A stretch of DNA of 64,000 nt from Desulfobulbaceae bacterium UBA5611 (GTDB lineage: Bacteria > Desulfobacterota > Desulfobulbia > Desulfobulbales > Desulfocapsaceae), in contig DIKT01000021.1 in the NCBI GenBank assembly GCA_002424635.1, positions 12,925-76,924 on the forward strand. Direction: 5' to 3'. Under the pieces are notes generated by a model that was not told where the DNA came from, searched no databases, and worked only from the letters and a program-made list of their open reading frames with translations. The position numbers were made by a program, and so were the translations under genes. This document shows, piece after piece, positions 36,193 through 44,043 of the stretch. Position 1 is the first letter of the stretch. Every line of letters begins with the position of its first letter.

Positions 36193-38871
36193 GTGCAAAG
36201 TGAAGTATATTTAATTGATGGTAGCGCCTATATATATCGGGCCTACCATGCTATTACTCCCCTGACCACCAGTCATGGCTTGCCAACCCATGCCGTATAT
36301 GGATTTTTTAACATTCTGCGGCGGATTCTGCGCGAGAAAAATCCTCTTTATCTGGCAGTGGCCTATGACAGCAAGGGGCCGGTATTTCGTCATGACATGT
36401 ATAGTCCGTATAAGGCCAATAGGGCCGTCATGCCAGATGATCTACAGGTCCAGATTCCCTATATAAAAAAATTAGTGCAAGCCTTTAATATCTGCTCTTT
36501 TGAAATTCCCGGGGTTGAAGCTGACGATATTATTGCCTCTGCCGCCAAACAATTGAGCCGTCAGGGCCATAAGGTAATTGTGGTCTCCGGTGATAAGGAT
36601 CTGCTTCAACTGGTAGACGAGCAGGTTATTGTGTGGGAGCCCATGAAAGACAGGATTATGGATATCCAGTCCCTCCATGCTAAATATAATATGGAGCCCA
36701 GCCAGTTGCTGGATTGTTTCGCTTTAATAGGTGATAGTAGTGACAATATCCCAGGGGTACCGGGGATAGGCCCAAAAACAGCCGAAATCCTGATCAATAA
36801 GTATAAGACTTTAGAGGGAATTTATGCTCATTTGGAAGGGATGAAAAACTCCAAGATGAAAGAACGGCTTGCCGAAAACCATGAGGCCGTCTTCTTAGCC
36901 AGAGAATTAATTCGTCTGAAGGAAGATATTGAATTGCCTGGCATGTTGGAAGCTTATCAGCTGCCGTTGCCTGATGATGACCAACTGCAGAAACTGTATA
37001 AGTTTTTGGAGTTTAATAGTCTCATTGTAGAGAAAAAAACAGGTCAGGCTATACCAACAGCTGGCTTTCATCTGGTCCAAAGCGAAGTACAATTGCAGGA
37101 ACTGGAGCAGGAGCTAACTGAGGCCGCCTTCCTCGTAATTAATAGCGACACTACCTCGATTTGCGCCCGGACTGCCAGGCTGGTTGGTATCTCACTCTGT
37201 TGTAGTCTGGAGAAGATTTGGTATATCCCGCTCCAGCACCACGATCAAGAGGGTATACGGTTGTCTGAGCAACTTGATCCTGTGCTGGTAATGGATAGGC
37301 TGCAGCCTTTCCTCGAAGCCATGGAGCTGCCGAAAATCGGGCATAATATCAAAGATATTTATGAAGTGGTCCGGCAGAATACCGGTATCCGCCTTGGTGG
37401 TCAGCTTATTGATACGATGATTGCTGCCTATCTTGTGGCACCCACCAGAAGCTCATATAATTTGACCGATCTCTGTCTTGATATCGGTCTTGCGCTTAAC
37501 TCGTTTCCGGTTAAAGTTAAAGGTTATCCTTCAGGAGAAGGCTTTGCTGCGGTAGATATAAAAGCGGCCCGGGATTATTGCTGTGGAGATGTCTATGGGA
37601 CTCTATGCTTGTGGCAGCAACTTGAGCTTGAATTGCAGAAAAAGGACTTAACAGTTCTGTTTTTTGAGATTGAGAGTCCCCTGATCCCTATCCTTGCCGA
37701 AATGGAGTTGGCTGGGATATGTGTATCCACAAAAGTTCTTCAAGAATTATCAACTGAATTCAAAGAAAAGTTATTGCAGCTGGAACTGGATATCTATCAA
37801 CTAGCTGGTAGAGAATTTAATATACAATCGCCTAAACAGTTGGCAGAGGTATTATTTGATGAACTGCATCTTCCTTGTGGCCGCAAGACTAAAAGTGGTT
37901 ATTCCACTGATATGAAGGTTTTGGAGAAACTAGCCGCCAGTCACGAACTACCGGCCAAAATCACCAGCTATCGCAATCTTGCCAAGCTGCAGTCAACTTA
38001 CGTCGATAAATTGTGTGAGCTGATTGATCCGGTTACAGGCCGTGTTCATACCTCTTATAATCAGACGGTAACTGCTACTGGTAGGCTGTCGTCGAGTAAT
38101 CCCAATCTACAAAATATCCCCATACGTTCAGAGGAAGGTAATCGAATTCGCCAAGCCTTTGTGCCGGCGGAAGGATTGGTTTTTCTGTCAGCTGATTATT
38201 CTCAGATTGATTTACGGGTTCTGGCTCATTATTCACAGGATCCTGCTTTGCTGCAGGCCTTCAGGAATGGTGGAGATATCCATGCCCGGACGGCAGCGCA
38301 GCTCTTTTCCATCTCGCCATTATTGCTGACCTCTGAAATGCGGCGGGTGGCCAAGACCATCAACTTTGGCATTGTTTATGGGATGAGCAGTTTTGGCCTT
38401 GCCGCTGAGCTCAATATAAGCAGGAAAGAGGCTCAGAACTTTATTGATCGTTATTTTGAGTTATACCAAGGTGTAAAGCAATTTATGGAGGATATAGTGG
38501 CGCAGGCAAGAGTGGATGGCTTTGTGACTACTCTTTTACATCGCCGCCGCATCCTGCCTGAGATTAATTCGAAGAAGAAGGTAGAAAGGGAATTTGCCGA
38601 AAGGACAGCGATCAATACACCTATTCAGGGTACGGCCGCTGATATAGTAAAATTGGCCATGATTAAGGTGAACAGTGTCATGGCTCAAGAAGGATTAAGA
38701 GCCCGTCTTCTACTGCAGATTCATGATGAACTAGTCTTTGAACTACCTGAAGCGGAAGTAGAAATAACAAAAACGATTCTCAGGCCGGCTATGGAGCATG
38801 TATTGGCCTTGGATGTACCACTGGTCGTAAATTTCGAAAAAGGAAAAAGCCTGGCCAAGCAGCCTGGTTGA
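36193..38871 (+). CDS. polA: DNA polymerase I
   Basis: Replication-repair polymerase, 892 residues, starting at a GTG with TAGGAG upstream. The 5' nuclease domain has VEADDIIAS, VSGDKDLLQL and GDSSDNIPGVPGIGPKTA near residues 105-195. A DnaQ-like 3'-5' exonuclease domain lies at about 290-480, but the usual FDTETTS reads VINSDTTS and the NLKYD motif reads NIKDI, so metal-binding residues are changed. YCCGD near 460 keeps the last Tyr and Asp. The polymerase domain is intact: LSADYSQIDLRVLAHYS, KTINFGIVYGMS, QIHDELVFE. It can be expected to polymerise and remove RNA primers, perhaps without proofreading. Confidence 0.95.
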   Translation: MQSEVYLIDGSAYIYRAYHAITPLTTSHGLPTHAVYGFFNILRRILREKNPLYLAVAYDSKGPVFRHDMYSPYKANRAVMPDDLQVQIPYIKKLVQAFNICSFEIPGVEADDIIASAAKQLSRQGHKVIVVSGDKDLLQLVDEQVIVWEPMKDRIMDIQSLHAKYNMEPSQLLDCFALIGDSSDNIPGVPGIGPKTAEILINKYKTLEGIYAHLEGMKNSKMKERLAENHEAVFLARELIRLKEDIELPGMLEAYQLPLPDDDQLQKLYKFLEFNSLIVEKKTGQAIPTAGFHLVQSEVQLQELEQELTEAAFLVINSDTTSICARTARLVGISLCCSLEKIWYIPLQHHDQEGIRLSEQLDPVLVMDRLQPFLEAMELPKIGHNIKDIYEVVRQNTGIRLGGQLIDTMIAAYLVAPTRSSYNLTDLCLDIGLALNSFPVKVKGYPSGEGFAAVDIKAARDYCCGDVYGTLCLWQQLELELQKKDLTVLFFEIESPLIPILAEMELAGICVSTKVLQELSTEFKEKLLQLELDIYQLAGREFNIQSPKQLAEVLFDELHLPCGRKTKSGYSTDMKVLEKLAASHELPAKITSYRNLAKLQSTYVDKLCELIDPVTGRVHTSYNQTVTATGRLSSSNPNLQNIPIRSEEGNRIRQAFVPAEGLVFLSADYSQIDLRVLAHYSQDPALLQAFRNGGDIHARTAAQLFSISPLLLTSEMRRVAKTINFGIVYGMSSFGLAAELNISRKEAQNFIDRYFELYQGVKQFMEDIVAQARVDGFVTTLLHRRRILPEINSKKKVEREFAERTAINTPIQGTAADIVKLAMIKVNSVMAQEGLRARLLLQIHDELVFELPEAEVEITKTILRPAMEHVLALDVPLVVNFEKGKSLAKQPG

Positions 38872-38924
38872 ATTCTTATTTGGTGGGGGTATGGTGGTCT
38901 ATTGGCAAGTTTGTTTAGAATAAA

Positions 38925-39095
38925 TTACTTTGTGTCATCAAACGGTGGTAATTGCTCTTCTGGCTGGGGTAGATCAATATCTAGTACTTCATCATTGTCA
39001 TTATTCTTTTTGCGCTCTTTTTTATCATTTTGCTTCTTTAAGCGGTTTAATTCCTTTGATCTTTTTTCACCCTGGTAATTTGTACGCTTAGCCAA
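38925..39095 (-). CDS. Small charged protein, 56 residues
   Basis: A short gene on the minus strand starting at a TTG (39095-39093), with AGGAGA six bases before. The product is basic in its first half (MAKRTNYQGEKRSKELNR) and acidic near the end (EVLDIDLPQPEEQLPPFDD). Similar MAKRTNYQ-type short proteins occur in relatives from memory, often near RNA-related genes. It lies next to the cold-shock genes and ends 54 bases from polA. Confidence 0.6.
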   Translation of the reverse strand: MAKRTNYQGEKRSKELNRLKKQNDKKERKKNNDNDEVLDIDLPQPEEQLPPFDDTK

Positions 39096-39143
39096 AATTA
39101 ATCTCCTGTGAAGGAATATTATATGTATTAGATCTGTTCATAA

Positions 39144-39173
39144 AAAAAGCCCCGCACGTATGCGGGGCTTTTT
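39144..39173 (-). terminator. Strong terminator after the first cold-shock gene
   Basis: AAAAAGCCCCGC (39144-39155) and GCGGGGCTTTTT (39162-39173) make a 12-bp stem with a 6-base loop and T-runs on either strand. It ends the minus-strand csp transcripts before the 56-residue gene, and may also end polA transcription from the other side. Confidence 0.88.
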
Positions 39174-39186
39174 GATCTAAATGGTC

Positions 39187-39387
39187 TTACAGCTTAACAA
39201 CATTCTCAGCTGCTGGGCCTTTGGCACCATCAACAACGTCAAATTTAACACGTGCACCCTCATCAAGAGACTTGAAACCGTCACCTTGAATTGCGGAGTG
39301 ATGAACGAAAACATCTTTGCCGCCATCCTGCTCAATAAAACCAAAACCTTTAGAATCATTAAACCATTTTACTGTACCTTCTGCCAT
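39187..39387 (-). CDS. cspA: Cold-shock protein, CspA family (copy 1)
   Basis: A 66-residue OB-fold protein that melts RNA structure. It shows [21 protein letters not shown], holding the RNP1 (GFGFI) and RNP2 (DVFVH) motifs. It differs from copy 2, 101 bases upstream, by one residue (IQGDGF against IQSDGF). A ribosome-binding site, AAGGAGTAG, stands before the ATG. Confidence 0.95.
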   Translation of the reverse strand: MAEGTVKWFNDSKGFGFIEQDGGKDVFVHHSAIQGDGFKSLDEGARVKFDVVDGAKGPAAENVVKL

Positions 39388-39430
39388 TTTTACTACTCCT
39401 TATATTGTTCCATATAGAAACTTATTTTTT

Positions 39431-39470
39431 AGGATCTTTATATCAAACGAATGATCTTATTCAAGATCCT
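39431..39470 (-). promoter_or_regulatory. Leader of csp copy 1 with exclusive pairing arms
   Basis: Three short arms lie between the csp genes: AGGATCTT at 39431-39438, GATCTT at 39453-39458 and AAGATCCT at 39463-39470 (plus-strand reading). The last can pair with the middle one (6 bp) or with the first (8 bp), but not both. On the transcribed minus strand this offers two alternative folds ahead of the gene. Confidence 0.4.
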
Positions 39471-39488
39471 TTTGTATTTAACCGTTTT

Positions 39489-39689
39489 TTACAGTTTAAC
39501 AACATTCTCAGCTGCCGGGCCTTTGGCACCATCAACCACGTCAAATTTGACGCGAGCGCCTTCATCCAGGGATTTAAAGCCGTCTGACTGAATTGCAGAG
39601 TGATGAACGAAAACATCTTTGCCGCCATCCTGCTCAATAAAGCCAAAGCCTTTAGAATCATTAAACCATTTTACTGTACCTTCTGCCAT
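39489..39689 (-). CDS. cspA: Cold-shock protein, CspA family (copy 2)
   Basis: The upstream tandem copy, also 66 residues. The protein differs from copy 1 only at residue 35 (Ser for Gly). The DNA is close to identical in the first and last thirds and differs at many third positions in the middle, so a partial gene conversion is likely. The same AAGGAGTAG ribosome-binding site precedes the ATG. Confidence 0.95.
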   Translation of the reverse strand: MAEGTVKWFNDSKGFGFIEQDGGKDVFVHHSAIQSDGFKSLDEGARVKFDVVDGAKGPAAENVVKL

Positions 39690-39742
39690 TTTTACTACTC
39701 CTTTGTACTTGCTTCCATCTGGAAACCTTTTTTTAATAACAC

Positions 39743-39760
39743 CAGACTATTAATAGTCTG
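39743..39760. repeat. Perfect 18-bp palindrome before the csp genes
   Basis: CAGACTATTAATAGTCTG reads the same on both strands. It is 54 bases upstream of csp copy 2, in the spacer to rhlE, all genes on the minus strand. It could be an operator, or a short hairpin in the csp leader or at the rhlE gap. On the minus strand AAAAAAA follows, not Ts, so it is not a terminator there. Confidence 0.45.
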
Positions 39761-39831
39761 ATGTGCTTGCCTTAAAGTATTCTACTTCAGGGCCATTGCC
39801 GCACCATAATGGTACGGTAATTTTACTATTT

Positions 39832-41082
39832 CTAACGTTTTGTAAATGTCGAAGATCCAAAGACCCTCTTTTGCTTTGCGGTGTTATTTGTAGCGTTTGC
39901 TTTTTTCTTTTGCCACGATCGTACAGGGATATCTTTACTCAGTGCGGGGTTTTTGTCTTGGGCATCAATATTAAAGCCGGATACGATTTCACGAAGAATT
40001 CTTTTGCCAAGCGTCTGTTCAATCAGTTTGACGATTTTTTCATCATCAGCAGTCATAAAAGTAAAAGCTTCACCAGTACAGGCAGCACGACCGGTACGAC
40101 CGGTACGGTGTGTATAGGCTTCAGCGGTATCTGGAACATCATAGTTGATGACATGCGATATACCGGAGACATCAATACCTCGAGCAGCGATATCAGTGGC
40201 CACCAGGATATTAAATGTACCGCTTTTGAAGCCATCCAAGGCTTGTTGTCGTTTGCTTTGAGACAAATTTCCTTGTAAAGATGTGGCACGATAGCCTGAG
40301 TTTTCCAGTTGTTGGGCTACGTTCTTGGCTTTGTATTTTGTTTTAGTGAAAACCAAGGTAGTTGTCATCCCTTTCTGTTCTAAAATATTCTTCAATAATT
40401 CAGTTTTACGCTTTTGTTCAACAGGAATCAAGGCATGACTGATGGAAGCGGCCGCTTTTGTATGATTAATTTGGACGGTAGCGGGATTATTAAGAATATC
40501 CTCAGCCAGGTGTCGTATCTCTTGGGGCATGGTCGCTGAAAAGACAAGGGATTGTCGTTTCTTCGGGATGGATTTTAATATCCGACGAATGTCCGGGAGA
40601 AATCCTTTGTCAAACATATGGTCTGCTTCGTCGAGAATTAAGATCTCAACATTGGCCAGATTGATTGCCCGATCGTTCATATGATCAAGCAACCGTCCCG
40701 GACAGGCAACAATAATTTCTACTCCAGCTTTAATCTTTTTAACCTGTGTTAGCTTGCTGACACCACCATATATTACGGCACTGCGCAGGTTGGTCAGATG
40801 AGCCATTTTTTCAATGTAACTATGAATCTGCTCAGCTAATTCCCGTGTAGGGGCAACAATCAGAGCTCGAATAGTTTTTCGGGGGCCATCGAGGAGACGC
40901 TGCAAGGTTGGTAATACAAAGGCGGCTGTTTTGCCGGTCCCGGTCTGGGCCAAGCCAAGAAGGTCACGACCTTCAAGAACTGGAGGTATAGCTTGTTGCT
41001 GAATTGGTGTCGGTATGGTGTAGCCACATTCTTGAATTGCGGTGGCGATATGCGGGTGAAAATTAAAAACTGTAAAACTCAT
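39832..41082 (-). CDS. rhlE: DEAD-box RNA helicase RhlE
   Basis: ATP-dependent RNA helicase, 416 residues. The Q motif region is YTIPTPIQQQAIP, with Walker A AQTGTGKTAA, PTRELAEQ, the DEADHMFD box, the SATMP motif, and HRTGRTGR near 330. The tail from about 375 is basic and Lys-rich (RSWQKKKANATNN). It would help unwind RNA during cold or ribosome assembly; neighbouring csp genes support that context. It is transcribed in the same direction as the csp genes and lies upstream of them in that direction, at a distance of 143 bases. Confidence 0.93.
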   Translation of the reverse strand: MSFTVFNFHPHIATAIQECGYTIPTPIQQQAIPPVLEGRDLLGLAQTGTGKTAAFVLPTLQRLLDGPRKTIRALIVAPTRELAEQIHSYIEKMAHLTNLRSAVIYGGVSKLTQVKKIKAGVEIIVACPGRLLDHMNDRAINLANVEILILDEADHMFDKGFLPDIRRILKSIPKKRQSLVFSATMPQEIRHLAEDILNNPATVQINHTKAAASISHALIPVEQKRKTELLKNILEQKGMTTTLVFTKTKYKAKNVAQQLENSGYRATSLQGNLSQSKRQQALDGFKSGTFNILVATDIAARGIDVSGISHVINYDVPDTAEAYTHRTGRTGRAACTGEAFTFMTADDEKIVKLIEQTLGKRILREIVSGFNIDAQDKNPALSKDIPVRSWQKKKANATNNTAKQKRVFGSSTFTKR

Positions 41083-41700
41083 AAAACTCCTTTTGATTAC
41101 TGCTGATCTATGTGCTTGTCTATATCAAGAGCTAATTTGCTGGAAATAAGGCAAACATGTATTTGTTTTTTCGTTTTCAGAAATAGTTCTGGTCTTTTAA
41201 GAATGGTGAAAAGTGCCAGAAGGCAGGAAAACTCAATTCTGATTAGAGGTATCTTTATTATTAATGGGATTGGGTGATTGATTGAATATAAATTAGGCGG
41301 AGACCGTGTTTTCCGTGCGGCCTTGTCAGGTTTTTATTCTGTTGTTGTTGATAAAGCGAGGAGGAGAAATCTGTACTGATTACCATTTAGCGTTACCGTC
41401 ATGCTGTAGAAAGTAGTTGAAAATATCAACTACTACTTTGTAAGTGATCAGCAAAAACTTTAATAACACTGAGTGATGTGAAAACACAGCAGATGTAATG
41501 AGAAAAGAAAATGCTTGAACGCTTTTTAAACTTATTGCTATATTACATTGTTTTTTTATTTATTACTACAAAATAATGCGTTTTCTATGCGAAGCGAGTA
41601 AACTGTTGTTCTTTGCCGTTTTTGCTCGATGATTTTCATGAAGTAAATAAATAAGTTAGCAACCTTTTTTGAGTCAATATAAAAAATAAACTAATAACAA
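41083..41700. other. AT-rich spacer before thiE
   Basis: About 620 bases between rhlE and thiE, divergent. No gene longer than a few dozen codons was found. It contains the hairpin at 41412-41434 and otherwise only AT-rich sequence that may hold both promoters. No TPP riboswitch is recognised before thiE. Confidence 0.4.
41412..41434. repeat. Hairpin in the rhlE-thiE spacer
   Basis: AGTAGTTGA (41412-41420) and TCAACTACT (41426-41434) form a perfect 9-bp stem with a 5-base loop. There is no T-run after it. It may mark an untranslated RNA or an operator. Confidence 0.35.
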
Positions 41701-42396
41701 ATGATAAAAACTATAAATAATGACCTTTATGGACAAAGACTCCGGCAATTTATGGAAGAGGTAACTCTTTATCCGGTCAGTTGTGAAAAATTAGCAGCAG
41801 GAAGAACTGACCAGGAATGGCTGGATGGCGTCTTGGCTGGTGGGGCCAGAATAGTACAGTTAAGAGATAAAGAAAGTAATGATCGCGACCTTTTAGCCAA
41901 GGCCCGATATTTTCGTCAAAAAACACGAGAAGTTGGGGCGCTTTTTTTAATGAATGACCGCCTCGACATTGCACTTCTTGCTGAGGCCGATGGTATGCAT
42001 GTTGGTCAAAATGATCTGCCACCGGAAGAAATCAGAAAGTTGGCCCCGGATTTCTTGATCGGTCTTTCTTGTAATACCGAACAGCAGGCCCAAAGATTAG
42101 GCAATATGGTAGCCAGTGGCACTTGTCCTGTCGCCTATTTTAATATTGGTCCGATCTATTCGACGACAACCAAACAGGGACTGCGGGAATTTGTCGGTCC
42201 GCAGGCTGTTGAGCATTTTACCAGACGATGTCCTCTGCCCTTTACCGTAATGGGCGGTATTAAGTTTAATCATATTAAAGAATTATGTGCTGCAGGTGTC
42301 AAGCGCATAGCAGTCGTGACTGCTATCAGTAAGGCTTCTGATATTGCCGTTGAGACGGCATTGTGGCTCAAGGAAATAGACTCATCGTTACGATAA
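41701..42396 (+). CDS. thiE: Thiamine-phosphate synthase
   Basis: Joins the pyrimidine and thiazole halves of thiamine. It is a TIM-barrel protein of 231 residues with an extra N-terminal tail of about 25. Signatures are VQLRDKES near 60, LFLMNDRLDIALLAEADGMHVGQND in part (LMNDRLDIALL, GMHVGQND), GPIYSTTTKQ, and PFTVMGGIKF. No other thi genes are nearby. A zinc-binding protein gene follows at once. Confidence 0.93.
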   Translation: MIKTINNDLYGQRLRQFMEEVTLYPVSCEKLAAGRTDQEWLDGVLAGGARIVQLRDKESNDRDLLAKARYFRQKTREVGALFLMNDRLDIALLAEADGMHVGQNDLPPEEIRKLAPDFLIGLSCNTEQQAQRLGNMVASGTCPVAYFNIGPIYSTTTKQGLREFVGPQAVEHFTRRCPLPFTVMGGIKFNHIKELCAAGVKRIAVVTAISKASDIAVETALWLKEIDSSLR

Positions 42397-42408
42397 AAGG
42401 TGCCAATA

Positions 42409-43092
42409 ATGCAGTTAGCAGAAAAAATAGAAAATATTTGCAAGGAAGTGGAATTATTCATCCAGTACGGAGTACAAGAGCAGGAACAGCAGGAGGCCCT
42501 TGAGCTTTTAATAAAATATAGTAATGATCTCTTGGTATTACAGGTAATGAAGGCTTTTTATTCATCTCTTCCTGAGTCCCGGGAAGAAGCAATCAGCAGG
42601 ATTGCTGTTATTGAGAAAAAAGAAGATATTTTTTTATTGACCCTCTCCACTGCCAGCCATAATTATCTTTATCTTGCTACGGAGCAAAAGGCCGTTTTGC
42701 TTGGACAATACGGACAGGAAATTATGGAACCGGACATGCTCGCCCTGTTTGGTTACCCGGATGCCAAGGTCTTTTTTAGCAAATATCCAGATCCGGAACG
42801 GTGTCAAGAATATGAATCTATGCGAGATGCCGGTAGCAATTTCTGCCCTGTTTGTTCAACGGCCGTTGGGGAGTATCATTTGCTGGGTTGTTCAGTGGAG
42901 GTCTGTCCATGGTGTGAGGGCCAGTTCAGCCGTTGTGGCTGCCGTTTTGAACAATTGGGGCTGGAAGTACTGGAAGATGAAGAAGAGCTGGAAGAATTAG
43001 AAAGGATTCTGCAGGCCAAGGGCCGCATTGCTTATGCACCGGAACAATGTCCATCCTATCCGTCAGCAACAGACGAACAGGATGGACATTAA
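42409..43092 (+). CDS. Zinc-binding protein of unknown function
   Basis: A 227-residue acidic protein from the ATG at 42409 (AAAAGG eight bases before); a GTG three codons earlier is possible. The first 140 residues are helical or mixed, with no recognised fold. A Cys cluster follows (FCPVCSTAVGEYH, CSVEVCPWCEGQF, RCGCRF), likely two zinc ribbons, and an acidic Glu-rich stretch (EDEEELEELE). It is 12 bases after thiE and is probably co-transcribed. I do not recognise a family. Confidence 0.65.
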   Translation: MQLAEKIENICKEVELFIQYGVQEQEQQEALELLIKYSNDLLVLQVMKAFYSSLPESREEAISRIAVIEKKEDIFLLTLSTASHNYLYLATEQKAVLLGQYGQEIMEPDMLALFGYPDAKVFFSKYPDPERCQEYESMRDAGSNFCPVCSTAVGEYHLLGCSVEVCPWCEGQFSRCGCRFEQLGLEVLEDEEELEELERILQAKGRIAYAPEQCPSYPSATDEQDGH

Positions 43093-43106
43093 TAACGATT
43101 GAATAA

Positions 43107-44042
43107 TTATCTCTTGCCGTCGATACTCTTCAGATACTGGAAGATATCCGAGTTGGAGGAGAGGACCAGAGAGGTCTTATCGCCAATGATATCCTGATAG
43201 CTCTCCAGGGTTTTGGTGAAGGAATAAAACTCCGGATCCTGGTTGTAGGCATTACCGAATATTCTGGAAGCCTCGGCGTCGGCTTTACCTCGTATGCCGA
43301 TAGCGTCACGCTTGGCCTTAGAGATAATGACATTTAACTCCCGGTCTACCGTACCGAGGATCTCGGCCTTCTGGCCTTCGCCGGTGGAGCGTTTTTCGGC
43401 GGCAATCCGTTTTCTCTCCGAGATCATACGGTCATAAACCTTGATGCGTACGGATTCAATATAATTGACCCGTTTAAACATGACGTCAATGAGTTCAATG
43501 CCGTATTGCGGGGTGGCCCGGGCGGCGGTTTCAATAATGTAATTGGTGATCACGTCGCGGCCATTCTTGGGTGCCAGTCCTAAATCCTTGTCGAGAACGG
43601 TCATGGTGTCAGCCGTCCAGTCAGAGCTGCGGATGATTTCAATAAGATCATTTTTGTTCACCAGATCTCGTACTGTACCGTCAATGATATCGTCGAGCAT
43701 GGATTGGGCCTGGGCTTCGGTCTTGACGGCCTGCATGTATTTCAAGGCATCAGTGATCCGCCAGCGGGCGGTGACGTCAAGATAAACATAGGTTTTATCT
43801 CCGGTCGGGATCTGGTTGGCGTCGCCATCCCAGATCTGAATTCTTTTGTCAAACAGATTGACATGCTGGATAAAAGGGACCTTCAGATGCAGTCCAGCTG
43901 CGGTTGTGGGAACACCGACCGGGGCGCCGAACTGGGTAATTACTGCTTGCGTTCCCTCCTCAAGGATAAAGAAACCATCATAGATGACCACAATGCCCAG
44001 AAGAACCAGGCCGACCAGCAAAAATTGAACTATTTGTTTCAT
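43107..44042 (-). CDS. hflC: FtsH modulator HflC
   Basis: Membrane-anchored SPFH-domain protein that, with HflK, surrounds and regulates the FtsH protease. It has 311 residues from the ATG at 44042, preceded by AAGGAA; the frame continues further upstream but that would overlap hflK. One N-terminal membrane segment (FLLVGLVLLGIVVIYDG) leads into the SPFH domain (GTQAVITQFGAP), ending with a coil rich in Glu/Arg and DAIGIRGKADAEASRI. hflK ends one base before its start. Confidence 0.93.
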   Translation of the reverse strand: MKQIVQFLLVGLVLLGIVVIYDGFFILEEGTQAVITQFGAPVGVPTTAAGLHLKVPFIQHVNLFDKRIQIWDGDANQIPTGDKTYVYLDVTARWRITDALKYMQAVKTEAQAQSMLDDIIDGTVRDLVNKNDLIEIIRSSDWTADTMTVLDKDLGLAPKNGRDVITNYIIETAARATPQYGIELIDVMFKRVNYIESVRIKVYDRMISERKRIAAEKRSTGEGQKAEILGTVDRELNVIISKAKRDAIGIRGKADAEASRIFGNAYNQDPEFYSFTKTLESYQDIIGDKTSLVLSSNSDIFQYLKSIDGKR

Positions 44043-44043
44043 G

